The position numbers and the translations under genes were made by a program. The notes beneath the pieces were generated by a model that saw only the letters and a list, made by a program, of their open reading frames with translations, was not told where the DNA came from and did no database searches. 11,227 nucleotides of DNA, taken from Goniomonas avonlea. Lineage: Eukaryota > Cryptophyceae > Goniomonadida > Goniomonadaceae. The stretch covers positions 1-11,227 of the forward strand of contig QUTJ01031380.1 of assembly GCA_003573635.1 (NCBI GenBank), written 5' to 3'. Positions 1-7,389 of the stretch are shown piece by piece; position 1 is the stretch's first letter, and each line of letters opens with the position of its first letter.

Positions 1-53
1 CTCATACAGACGTGGTGGTGCGCTCTTGTGCCCCTTGCATGCGCATGAGCACA

Positions 54-363
54 TTAACGGGGACGACATTCGTTAATGGGGTGGACGATACAGCATAGGC
101 GCGAGCAGCGGCCCGGTGTCAGTGTGTCTCCGCCAGAGCTTGCCCCCGGATGGGCCCTTGGCGGGGAGGACACTCGTTAACGGGGACGACATTCGTTAAT
201 GGGGTGGACACAGCATAGGCGCGAGCAGCGGCCCAGTGTCAGTGTGTCTCCGCCAGAGCTTGCCGCCCTTGGCGGGGAGGACACACGCTAACGGGGACGT
301 TAATGGGGAGGACGATACAGCATAGGCGCGAGTGTCAGTGTGTCTCCGCCAGAGCTTGCCCCC
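54..363. repeat. Degenerate minisatellite, about 2.6 copies of a 111-123 bp unit
   Basis: Three successive units start with TTAACGGGGACG or a close variant at about 54, 177 and 288. Each continues through a shared CAGCATAGGCGCGAG block and a shared GTGTCTCCGCCAGAGCTTGCC block. The spacing is 123 bp and then 111 bp. The third unit is shorter and lacks the GCAGCGGCCC segment. Long open frames run across it on both strands, but they repeat with the unit and show no independent coding signal. Confidence 0.85.
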
Positions 364-446
364 GACGGCTTGGCAGGTTCGTGCGCCCCCCAGGCAGGCG
401 CCGACCCTTCCGCCTCCAGTGCCCGCAGCTTGATGGCTCGCTGACC

Positions 447-495
447 GGGCAGGCCGGGGTGTGGAGGCTTGGAGGGGGGAGAGGGGGAGGCAGCA
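447..495 (+). other. G-rich tract, possible G-quadruplex
   Basis: The plus strand carries several runs of three to six G separated by short loops. It lies between the minisatellite and the first candidate exon. It could fold as a G-quadruplex or simply be low-complexity DNA. The stretch 364-446 before it holds nothing I recognise. Confidence 0.4.
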
Positions 496-500
496 AGCAG

Positions 501-683
501 GAGAGAGACCCGAGACCATTGGACATTTTGCTTGAATCTAAGTGACGGGCGTAACTAATGAGCTCCCATTGTTTTCTGTCCCAGCCTTGTGCTTCGTGAG
601 CTCCCCGGTGTGTCCTAACGTGTTCGATGGCAGGTTGTTCCGGAGCACTCCGCTAACCCAGGGTGAGTGTGCTGCCCTCTCCG

Positions 684-716
<33 letters not shown>

Positions 717-756
717 CTCTCACTCCGCTAACCCAGGTGAGTGTGCTGCCCTCTCC

Positions 757-795
<39 letters not shown>

Positions 796-830
796 GTCCG
801 GCCCCGCCACACACACACACACACACACAC

Positions 831-890
<60 letters not shown>

Positions 891-896
891 GCGCAC

Positions 897-936
<40 letters not shown>

Positions 937-1249
937 GCTCTCTCTGCGTGTGCGGATGTCTGTCTGTGTCATCACTGTTCCATGCTCTCCTGAACACACA
1001 CATGACAGTTGCGGTCCGAGATTTTTGACAGCGTTTGACAGGTTCGGGGAGTTCATTATGATTCCGGCTGCCAACCACTTCAACATATGCAAGCCCGTTA
1101 GCAAAGAGGCGCTAGCGTATCAGCGCACTCTCCGTTTCATCCGAACGTAAGCTCAACACGTCCAGGCAGCTCATCACCGAGGGCACTGCCCCCCCTCCAC
1201 ATAAAGTGCTGAACTGGTCCGAGCGAGCGAGCGAGCGAGCGAGCGAGCG

Positions 1250-1313
<64 letters not shown>

Positions 1314-1394
1314 CAAGCACCTAGGAAACTGCAGAGCAGCCACAAATCCGTAGATGTTGAGGCGGCGACAGTTATCGTGTTATGTGAGGTTTGA
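501..1394 (+). CDS. Unrecognised protein, phase-consistent four-exon candidate (5' end missing)
   Basis: I do not recognise this protein. A chain of exons keeps one reading frame across three GT-AG introns: exon about 501-541, intron 542-584 (43 nt, with a GTAACTAAT branch-like site and a TTTTCTGTCCCAG acceptor), exon 585-662 (donor GTGAGT), intron 663-1031, exon 1032-1146 (donor GTAAGC), intron 1147-1324, exon 1325-1394 ending in TGA. The two larger introns hold the microsatellites, which is where such repeats are tolerated. Readable pieces include [51 protein letters not shown] and [15 protein letters not shown]. The 5' exon boundary and start codon are unknown. The last exon may instead splice onward into the region after 1414. 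The opposite strand is also open here, but only through repeat-derived frames. Confidence 0.42.
646..764 (+). repeat. Tandem duplication of an exon-intron boundary (about 44 bp, 75 bp apart)
   Basis: The block beginning CACTCCGCTAACCCAG, followed by GGTGAGTG or GTGAGTG and then TGCTGCCCTCTCC, occurs at 646-690 and again at 721-764. The two copies differ by one G. In the candidate gene the first copy is the end of an exon plus its donor; the second lies inside the intron and recreates a donor at 737. A CT/CA microsatellite separates the copies. Confidence 0.85.
690..934. repeat. (CT)n and (CA)n microsatellite cluster
   Basis: Runs of CT (about 690-722 and 762-793) and CA (about 808-830, 833-887 and 901-934) are separated by short interruptions such as TTACAC and a GCGCGC patch. 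Within the proposed gene they fall in intron 663-1031. The CA and CG runs alternate purine and pyrimidine and could adopt Z-DNA. Confidence 0.95.
1220..1309 (+). repeat. Compound (GAGC)n-(GA)n microsatellite
   Basis: About eight GAGC/GCGA tetranucleotides pass directly into about 28 GA dinucleotides. This suggests that one repeat type arose from the other by loss or gain of the C. It lies in the proposed intron 1147-1324. Confidence 0.95.
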
Positions 1395-1413
1395 TCCAAA
1401 AATATCTTAGGGC

Positions 1414-2065
1414 ATGCATCGCTCCGAGTCACCCGTTCCTCTCCCATTCACCCTGCACAGCCTGGCCAGAGTAACTGTTTTGCAGAGCGCTCAACGAGCC
1501 TTCGTACTCACCGGACTACGACCTCTCTCCTCTCGTGCAGGTTCGTTCGCTGAGGGCGCGGTGGAAACTGGGGGTGAGGGGGTGGGACGAAAGAGGGGGG
1601 TGGACCCGGCCTTCTTTGTGTCTTGCTGGAGCGGCTGTGGGGAAGAGAAGCGAGACGGAGAGGGTGGGGGGTGAGGGGGGTGAGGGGAGTGAGCGTCTTC
1701 GTGTCTTGCTTGGGTGCTGTGGGGAAGAGAAGCGAGACGGAGAGGGGTGGGGGGGTGAGGGGGGGGTGAGGGGAGTGAGCCTAGCGAGCCAGAGAGAGGT
1801 GAGTCCCGCTAACTCTCAGCAACAGTGGTTCCGGAAAAACTCGGCCACCTGGAGCACAATTTTTGACTCAGCCGACACCAGCACGACTTCAACGACAGCC
1901 ACCACGATGGCAACGGTAACGAAGATGTTATCGACCATCACGCCCGCGCCACCGGCAGGTCCAACTGTCCCTTCTGCTGCTTCTCCCGATTCGACTGTGC
2001 AGCCATCTGAGGTTGTGCGCGAGGATGTAACATCCTCGGCGCCCGCCAAGGATGGTCGCGTTTAA
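1414..2065 (+). CDS. Low-confidence candidate gene with a Thr/Ser/Pro-rich C-terminal exon
   Basis: The stretch 1820-2065 is open in phase 0 (82 codons with TAA). It follows a good 3' splice site (GCTAACTCTCAG, branch CTAAC close to the AG). It encodes a QQWFRKN start, a Thr/Ser-rich middle and a Pro/Ser/Val-rich acidic tail. A possible first exon starts at ATG 1414 and reads a basic, hydroxylated, presequence-like N-terminus. It could end at a phase-0 donor near 1559, leaving an intron of about 260 nt filled with a G-rich repeat. The link between the two parts is inferred. The same DNA read on the minus strand gives a Val-rich frame, so even the strand is not certain. No family is recognised. 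Confidence 0.25.
1617..1785 (+). repeat. G-rich minisatellite, two 82-83 bp units
   Basis: The block GTGTCTTGCT, a short spacer, GGGGAAGAGAAGCGAGACGG and then a GGTGAGGGG-rich tract occurs from about 1618 and again from about 1701. The G-rich ends (about 1664-1692 and 1746-1782) contain many runs of three to eight G and could fold as G-quadruplexes in the non-template strand or in RNA. Confidence 0.85.
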
Positions 2066-2284
2066 CTGTACACTGTGTCTGTATGTACTATTCCAGGATC
2101 GAGGGGTCCTCTTAAGCTAGGTTGCCGTGTAAATTATAGTGCGTAGCAACAGCTATTCTCCTCTGGACACTGTCTTTGTCTAACCGAGACAAATAAATGC
2201 CAGCGAATATTTGCAGGGTGGACGTGCAGGCCGAGTCCATGCACCACACTGTGAAAGGCAAAAATTGGTTCATTCAACTGGCAT
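2066..2284. other. Convergent intergenic region, no gene seen
   Basis: This is the short space between the stop of the plus-strand candidate exon and the stop of the glutaredoxin gene. It presumably holds both 3' untranslated regions. A TGTAAATTATA stretch near 2129 and an AATAAATG stretch near 2192 are AT-rich islands, but neither can be assigned as a poly(A) signal with confidence. Confidence 0.5.
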
Positions 2285-2939
2285 TCATTTCTTGAACTTG
2301 GCCAACAGCTCCGAAAGCTCCCCATTTTGGTACATCTGTGTCACAATGTCGCAACCTCCAATAAATTCGCCCTCAACGTAAAGCTGCGGGATTGTCGGCC
2401 ATTTCCTGGGGAGGACGTTGGTCAAGTTTGTCGAGCAAAATGGACCGGAAGAGGACTTACGAGTAGTCCTTGATCCCCTGGCGCACCTCCGGGTCGCTCA
2501 AAACATCAACACTCTGGAAAGCAACACCTTTATCCAGTCAGGTCAGCACTGCATATGTTGAGACGTTCATATCTTACCCTGCTCTTGCAAAATGTGCGCG
2601 ACCTGGCGACTGAAACCGCACTGTGGCGCCGAAGGATTACCCTTCATAAAGAGGAGAACGGGAATGCTCTTCACTGCCTAGATACAGAATTCAGCAACCG
2701 GTAGATGTGATAATCGCGCAAACCTTGTCAATGCGATCGCCAATGCTCGCAGTTTCGTCCGAAACAGAGACGTTCTTGCGAACGGGCTTAAAGTCGTCAT
2801 GAGTGTCGTCACTGAACGAGCGGATCTGAAACCGGAGAGTACTGGCAGCAACACGGGTGACAGCAATCGGAGCACACCCGGCGGAGCGAGTCAGAGCTGC
2901 GCGCGCAAGAAGTCTGCTGGCCAGTTTGGTTCTGAGCAT
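2285..2939 (-). CDS. GLRX5: Mitochondrial monothiol glutaredoxin, Grx5/GLRX5 type (4 exons)
   Basis: Exons on the minus strand are 2939-2724, 2677-2578, 2527-2461 and 2405-2285. The introns are 46, 50 and 55 nt, all GT-AG, and splicing gives 167 aa. Residues 1 to about 45 are rich in Arg, Ala and Ser and free of acidic residues until SDD, as in a mitochondrial presequence. The glutaredoxin domain follows: IPVLLFMKG at 77-85, the monothiol site CGFS with Cys92, [15 protein letters not shown] with the WP and cis-Pro (TIP) motifs at 122-136, and EFIGGCD at 141-147, the glutathione/cluster-binding loop. Grx5 proteins carry a glutathione-ligated 2Fe-2S cluster from the ISC scaffold to acceptors in the mitochondrial matrix. 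Length and motif order are typical. The usual KGTPEQPQCGFS is [12 protein letters not shown] here. It is divergent from the alpha-galactosidase gene, with 131 bp between start codons. Confidence 0.95.
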
Positions 2940-3070
2940 GTGGGGACAGTGGGTTGAACTCCTATCGCACTCAGCTACAGAACCGGATGATCCAGTATCA
3001 GAGGTTTTTCATACAGCCGAAGAGCGTACGGCAACTCGCCTGTCTCTGTGAGTCTGAGTCACTCGCCGGC
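2940..3070. promoter_or_regulatory. Putative bidirectional promoter between GRX and GAL
   Basis: 131 bp separate two divergent start codons, so both 5' untranslated regions and promoters must lie here or extend into the neighbouring gene. No TATA box stands out. The call rests on gene arrangement only. Confidence 0.5.
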
Positions 3071-4294
3071 ATGAGAGGGATCATCATTGCACTCGTCTTG
3101 CTGGTATGCTATGCGTCTGCCTACAACAATGGACTTGGAAGGTTGCCGCCGATGGGTTGGAACACTTGGTGCACCGATGACATTTGCGGTCTCAGAGACA
3201 AATGCAGCGACGAGGAGATCAGATCTGTCGCTGATGCAATGGTGGAGCAAAACATGGTACAGCTCGGCTACGAGTACATTACCATGGACGACTGCTGGAG
3301 CGCCACCTCTCGTAACGCAACCGGTAATTTGCAGCCTGATCCTGATAGGTTTCCGCACGGCATGAAGGCACTGGCCGATTACGTACACGGAAAAGGGCTG
3401 AAGATCGGGCTCTACACCTGCGTCGGCACACAAACATGCCGCGGAGGCCGCCCAGGGTCATTTGGCCACTTTGAGGAAGATGCTGAGACCGTTGCGGACT
3501 GGGGAATTGATTTTGTGAAGGCTGATAACTGTCATCGTCCTGCTGGTTTCACGGAGCATGAGCTCTACGGCAACTTCAGCCGGGCACTCAACGCAACCGG
3601 GAGGCCCATCTTGTTTTCGTTGTGCGAATGGGGCGATTCCGAAGTATGGAAATGGGGTGGGACTGTTGGTCAAATGTGGCGCGTGCAGATGGATCATTTA
3701 CCCCTTTGGCATCTGCCAACCAAGGCCGCTGGACAGGGTTTCGGGCAAGGGACCAGCGACATCATTGAATACGTCGCCACGGTGAAACCATCCCAATGGG
3801 TTTCGCCGTACAATTTCCTGGATCCGGACTTCCTTGAGACGCTGTTTCCCTTCACTATGCCCTTCACAGACTCGAGGACGGAGTTCTCATTCTGGGCGCT
3901 ATGGAGCGCCCCGCTGCTCGTCGCCACTGACATCCGTAAGATGTCGGAAGAAAAGCGCAAAATCCTCATGAACCCCGAGGTGATCGCGATCGATCAGGAT
4001 CCTGCCTGCCACGCAGGGGACAGGGTCATGAACGCGACGAACGGTGGACAAGTATGGGCGAAGTCGCTCCACGACGAATCCGTGGCTGTCATCTTGTACA
4101 ATCCGCATGAGATCGAGCACATCGACGTTGCCGTGCGATGGGAAGACCTGCTCTGGCGCCCGAACGCGACCGCGATCGTGCGTGACCTGTGGGAGCAAAA
4201 GGATCTCGGGACGCATCAAGCTGGTTACGGCACTCGCCTTGGGCCACACAGCGTGCTGCTCTGCAAGGTCACCCTCGTGCCCACGGACGATTAG
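3071..4294 (+). CDS. Secreted alpha-galactosidase, glycoside hydrolase family 27
   Basis: A single uninterrupted 407-aa frame. The ATG at 3071 is chosen because it opens a signal peptide (MRGIIIALVLLVCYASA, likely cleaved after residue 17); the frame is open further upstream but without an ATG. The GH27 barrel is clear: LPPMGWNTW near 25-33, ITMDDCW at 70-76, the nucleophile segment VKADNC with Asp152, LCEWG at 184-188, WRVQMD with the acid/base Asp208, and LDPDF at 250-254. The 56-residue gap between the two catalytic Asp matches the family. The enzyme removes terminal alpha-1,6-galactose from oligosaccharides or glycoconjugates, in the secretory pathway, lysosome/vacuole or outside the cell. 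Five N-x-S/T sequons suggest glycosylation. Unusual points are Ala where most members have Tyr or Phe before Asp152, and Leu instead of Asn before DPD. It has no introns, although its neighbours have many. Substrate is not resolved; alpha-N-acetylgalactosaminidase is the related alternative. Confidence 0.93.
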   Translation: MRGIIIALVLLVCYASAYNNGLGRLPPMGWNTWCTDDICGLRDKCSDEEIRSVADAMVEQNMVQLGYEYITMDDCWSATSRNATGNLQPDPDRFPHGMKALADYVHGKGLKIGLYTCVGTQTCRGGRPGSFGHFEEDAETVADWGIDFVKADNCHRPAGFTEHELYGNFSRALNATGRPILFSLCEWGDSEVWKWGGTVGQMWRVQMDHLPLWHLPTKAAGQGFGQGTSDIIEYVATVKPSQWVSPYNFLDPDFLETLFPFTMPFTDSRTEFSFWALWSAPLLVATDIRKMSEEKRKILMNPEVIAIDQDPACHAGDRVMNATNGGQVWAKSLHDESVAVILYNPHEIEHIDVAVRWEDLLWRPNATAIVRDLWEQKDLGTHQAGYGTRLGPHSVLLCKVTLVPTDD

Positions 4295-4317
4295 CAGCAG
4301 CGTATTGGCCCGCCATC

Positions 4318-4334
4318 GGTTTAGGGTTTAGGGT
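4318..4334 (+). repeat. Interstitial Arabidopsis-type telomere-like repeat (TTTAGGG, about 2.4 units)
   Basis: The 17 bp GG-TTTAGGG-TTTAGGG-T lies 24 bp after the GAL stop codon. Two full units are too few to prove telomeric origin, and the motif could be chance. Confidence 0.5.
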
Positions 4335-4592
4335 CTTGCTCGCTTGCTCCCTCCCTCATCTCTGGTATCTGGTGTCGGTGGACGAGGAGCGGCAACGCAT
4401 TTGACTAGCCGAGGGCCGTAGTTGCAGATGCTTTCACGGTGGCATGTGTGTGGACAGACCAGCTCGGGCAAATCAACTGCAAACCCCCCCGGTCAATCAA
4501 GGGGCCCGAATGCGGACTGAAGTGAACCTCGAAAAGTTAAAAAGCTAAAACTACTGTATTATTGCAGTCTCTCATACAAAAGCACCAGCGAT

Positions 4593-4654
4593 GGGCGAGC
4601 ACGATGTCAGAATGCTGTGACCACAGTGACAGCTGTCACAGACACGGCTCGCCC
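4593..4654. other. Nested inverted repeat / stem-loop
   Basis: The outer arms GGGCGAGC (4593-4600) and GCTCGCCC (4647-4654) are perfectly complementary. Inner arms CTGTGAC (4615-4621) and GTCACAG (4635-4641) also match. The centre holds a perfect 14-bp palindrome, GTGACAGCTGTCAC, at 4626-4639. As RNA it could form a two-tier hairpin on either strand; as DNA the palindrome could bind a dimeric protein. It sits about 135 bp past the PP6 stop, within its likely 3' untranslated region. Confidence 0.6.
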
Positions 4655-4788
4655 GACCTAGAGGAGGACCAAAACAACGTTCAATAGCAGGTCGAGAATA
4701 ATTGGATCAAATAATGGTCACTCCATGCAACTGGGACTCAGATTCCAAGAGATCGTACGGGGAAGGCGAGCACTTGCGGACGCCAGGT

Positions 4789-6264
4789 CTACAAGAAATA
4801 GGACGCCCCTCCTGTTGGTTGCGCGTGCTCCTGTGGCTACAGTTAGAAGGTTGAATGAGACCCTAGTCAAGAGTGTCCCGATCAGGGAAGATGAGGGTCA
4901 GTGACGCAACGCTGGGGTGTGGAACACAGCCCACAATGTCGCAAGCCCCGTGATACCATCAAGTACACCGAAGTCCATCGTTTTTTTGGTGCAAGTACGC
5001 TCAGAATGTGAATCTTGTGAGTTATCGAGTGTGTGAAAGAGACCCACCGCATCTGTCACTTCGTGGAATATTCTGAAATTTCTGTCCATGTTCTGGTCGA
5101 AGGCCAGAATGGCAGCGACGTTGCCACAGCGATAACAGTAGTTGGGTGCCGACCACACAGTCACCAGGTTCTGCGGGGAAGTCAGGCCTCTGATTTATCC
5201 CACACGAAACAGACCTGTTCGGGGAACATGTACTTAAACCCCTCTTGGACAAGTTGATGCGCTCGGCAGATGAGCTCAAGATTGTTGATTCGGTTATACT
5301 GTGAAATCACATCAGGCACAGAGGTCAATTGCCGAGTTGAAATTTACCTCTGCAGTGACGCGGGATCCAAAGAGCCACCCTGCGCCACGAGGACTGACTG
5401 ACCATGTTTCAATGTCCTCGGGGTCGGACCACATCAAATCTGAACAAGAATCAGCTCGAGCAAACAACAACAGGTAACTGCACCGCAAAAAGCGCCATCG
5501 TTGGGGATCTCCTGCTTCCTGTTGATCAAACGCATTTTGTCAAGAGTGACAACCTCGGGAGACAGCCCCCCGTGGACGCAAAGAATTCGCCCATCGATGA
5601 CCTGATGGAATTCAGTTGACCGCTTCGAGCAAGAGAGTTTCGCACCGCAGCAATGTTGAGGTAATCGAACACATCGGTGCAATACTTCCACACATTTGTG
5701 TTACCATATTTTCGCTGACATTCGTCGTAGAAACCATAGACGGTGGTAATCTGACGACTTTCATGGTTGCCGCGTAATAGGGTGATGCAGCTCGGATACC
5801 TGAGAATAAAAACAGATTGGCCCACGAAAGAGGAAAGACCAACATGGAAGGAAAAAATACCTTGCTTTCAAAAGCAACAGAATAGTGAAGGTTTCCACAC
5901 TGTTGTAGCCGCGGTCCACAAAGTCGCCCTGTTCAACAACGCGCTTTAGCCAAAACTGACAGCCGGGGACAGCCCAGTCCGCACCATGAACACGTAGTTC
6001 GTTGATGGAACCTCACCGCCAACATGAAACAGCTCGATAAGATCATGAAATTGCCCATGGATGTCACCACAGACTGTGACCGGACTGCTCACGGGTTGGA
6101 CATTTGATTCCTCCATCAGAAGGTCCTTGACCTGCGCAATGCTCAAAAAAGGAGTTTGGAAAGCCAGGCATCATCGTTACCATGTCGCAGAGCGTCTTCA
6201 TGTCGTTCTCGCTGAGAATCTGACATTTCTTCACGGTCTCGATCCAAGCGCCAAGGTCCGTCAT
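4789..6264 (-). CDS. PPP6C: Serine/threonine protein phosphatase 6 catalytic subunit, PP6/Sit4 type (9 exons)
   Basis: Exons on the minus strand: 6264-6181, 6131-5985, 5928-5861, 5799-5646, 5601-5484, 5439-5348, 5298-5215, 5170-5048 and 4836-4789. They total 918 nt and encode 305 aa, the usual PP6 length. All introns are GT-AG; seven are 44-61 nt and the last is 211 nt. The metal- and phosphate-binding motifs are complete: GDIHGQ (Asp51, His53), GDFVDRG (Asp79), GNHE (Asn111), VHGG (His161), CRAHQ (His235) and [11 protein letters not shown] (256-266). The N-terminus ([10 protein letters not shown]), [14 protein letters not shown] and [13 protein letters not shown] favour PP6 over PP4 or PP2A. 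The C-terminus ends SYFL, with Leu305 as the methylatable residue of this family. PP6/Sit4 acts with SAPS-type regulatory subunits in cell-cycle, DNA-damage and nutrient signalling in cytoplasm and nucleus. The final 16-codon exon was placed by the YFL motif and a CTAAC-CTGTAG acceptor. Confidence 0.95.
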
Positions 6265-6370
6265 TGGTCGTGTCCACAGCACAAACAACTTTGAGGGTGT
6301 CACTTTGACAAGTGAAAACACACTGTCCACTCCCATACACAAATCCTATCAGCTGAGACGAATCGGTGCT
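6265..6370. promoter_or_regulatory. Putative bidirectional promoter between PP6 and the ERp27-like gene
   Basis: Only 106 bp separate the divergent start codons at 6264 (-) and 6371 (+). Any core promoter and both 5' leaders must fit here or overlap the genes. No TATA-like element is evident. Confidence 0.5.
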
Positions 6371-7389
6371 ATGGCGGACGCACGGGTTCTTGTCGCGGCG
6401 TTGATCGCTTTCGCAGTATGCCTGGCCCCGTGCTTGGCAGGATCGAACATTGAAGAGTTTTCCTCTGTTCGCGACGCTCAAGTGACTAAGTGTGCGGTTG
6501 GGTGCATTTCGATTGACAGCCGCCCGTAGTTTGCTCAGCGCGCAGAATCGACCCTCTGCGTTGGTTTGTTTGACAAGAAAGGCGATAAAGACCACAAGGT
6601 GTTCATCGCTGCTGCCAAGGAGTTCAGCAAGGGGGTCACTTTTCGCTGGGCGCAAGGCTCAGTCAGGTGGGTCCTCTCCCATGCTTTCCTCGATGACCAA
6701 AGCCTGCCGACAGCAAGGACTTGATCAAGCGCTATGAATTAACAGCTACCCCGAGCGTTGTCCTCTTTCGAGGTTTTGGTGCGGATGGCGAGACGTCCCG
6801 CAAGAAGACGCGAGTTGATGCCCCAAAGCTGTCAACGGGCAAATCGGGCATCAAGCAACTCGTGGATTTCCTGTATTTGGAGGCCGTGGAACCTGTTTCA
6901 GAGTTCGGATCGAGGGATCAAGACCAAAGTGCCCTTGATCTCGCGATGGGGGCGCCCAAACAGAAACTGTTCGTGTGCGTAGCCTGGACTCTCTGAAACG
7001 GGGTTAACCATTCGCAACCAGGGTGCATTCGGAGAAAAAGCGCAAGGAGGTCCTTGATGTCTTACGTCAAGTGTGGGTCAAGACCAAGTCCTCGATCGCC
7101 AACTTTGCGGTCGTGGTCACTCCTGGTGACGAGGGAGCGGCGGGTCTCTTGAAGCAGCTCGGTGTGAAGGAATCTGAGGCTCTCAAGGAACCGACTGCGG
7201 TAAGCTGCTCGTGCGCTCGATTTCTGTTTGTTACTTTGTCACACTCAAGGGTTCCAGGTAACAATGGGGCAAGACGGCCCCAAGAAGCTGCCGCAAGGGA
7301 CAAAGCTCTCTGCGGACGCACTCATCTCGTTTGTGCTTGGGCGCTCCAGCGCCGACGACGAAGAGCTTCCCAACCACGATGACCTGTAG
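6371..7389 (+). CDS. ER-lumen PDI-superfamily protein without CxxC, ERp27-like (5 exons)
   Basis: Exons 6371-6481, 6539-6666, 6714-6974, 7022-7199 and 7258-7389 join in frame to 269 aa; introns are 57, 47, 47, 47 and 58 nt minus the absent fifth, i.e. 57, 47, 47 and 58 nt. ATG 6371 opens a signal peptide (hydrophobic core VLVAALIAFAVCL, cleavage near Ala23). Two thioredoxin-like domains follow. Domain one (about 38-130) has LCVGLFDKKGDKD, then AAAKEFSKGVTF, and TATPSVVLF with the cis-Pro at 93. Domain two (about 135-260) has QKLFVVHS, ANFAVVV and a final ADALISFVLG helix. The protein ends NHDDL, a KDEL/HDEL-type ER retrieval signal. The mature protein has one Cys (Cys44) and no CxxC, so it cannot be an oxidoreductase of the usual kind. 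By analogy with PDI b-b' and ERp27 modules it probably binds unfolded clients or catalytic PDIs. Exact splice points of introns 1 and 3 are the least certain. Confidence 0.85.

Larger units (their letters stand above)
4295..4788. other. Convergent intergenic region with TTTAGGG tract and nested palindrome
   Basis: About 490 bp lie between the stops of GAL (+) and PP6 (-). Apart from the two short elements listed separately I see no gene, tRNA or conserved RNA. It must hold both 3' untranslated regions. Confidence 0.6.

Noticed and set aside
196-545. Open frames on both strands across the left minisatellite, including a repeated KLWRRHTDT-like peptide
   Set aside because: The peptide repetition follows the DNA repeat period; no start context, splice signals or family resemblance.
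538-1104. Long minus- and plus-strand open frames across the CA/CT repeats (Cys-Val, His-Thr and Ser-Leu repeats)
   Set aside because: Dinucleotide repeats are open in several frames; the translation is pure low complexity and the repeats fall in introns of the better model.
1816-2049. Minus-strand frame with a Val/Ile-rich, membrane-like segment
   Set aside because: It is the antisense of a Thr/Ser-rich plus-strand exon that has a better 3' splice site; no upstream ATG at the frame start.
2954-3070. N-terminal extension of the alpha-galactosidase to 2954
   Set aside because: The frame is open but starts at TTG; the ATG at 3071 begins a textbook signal peptide.
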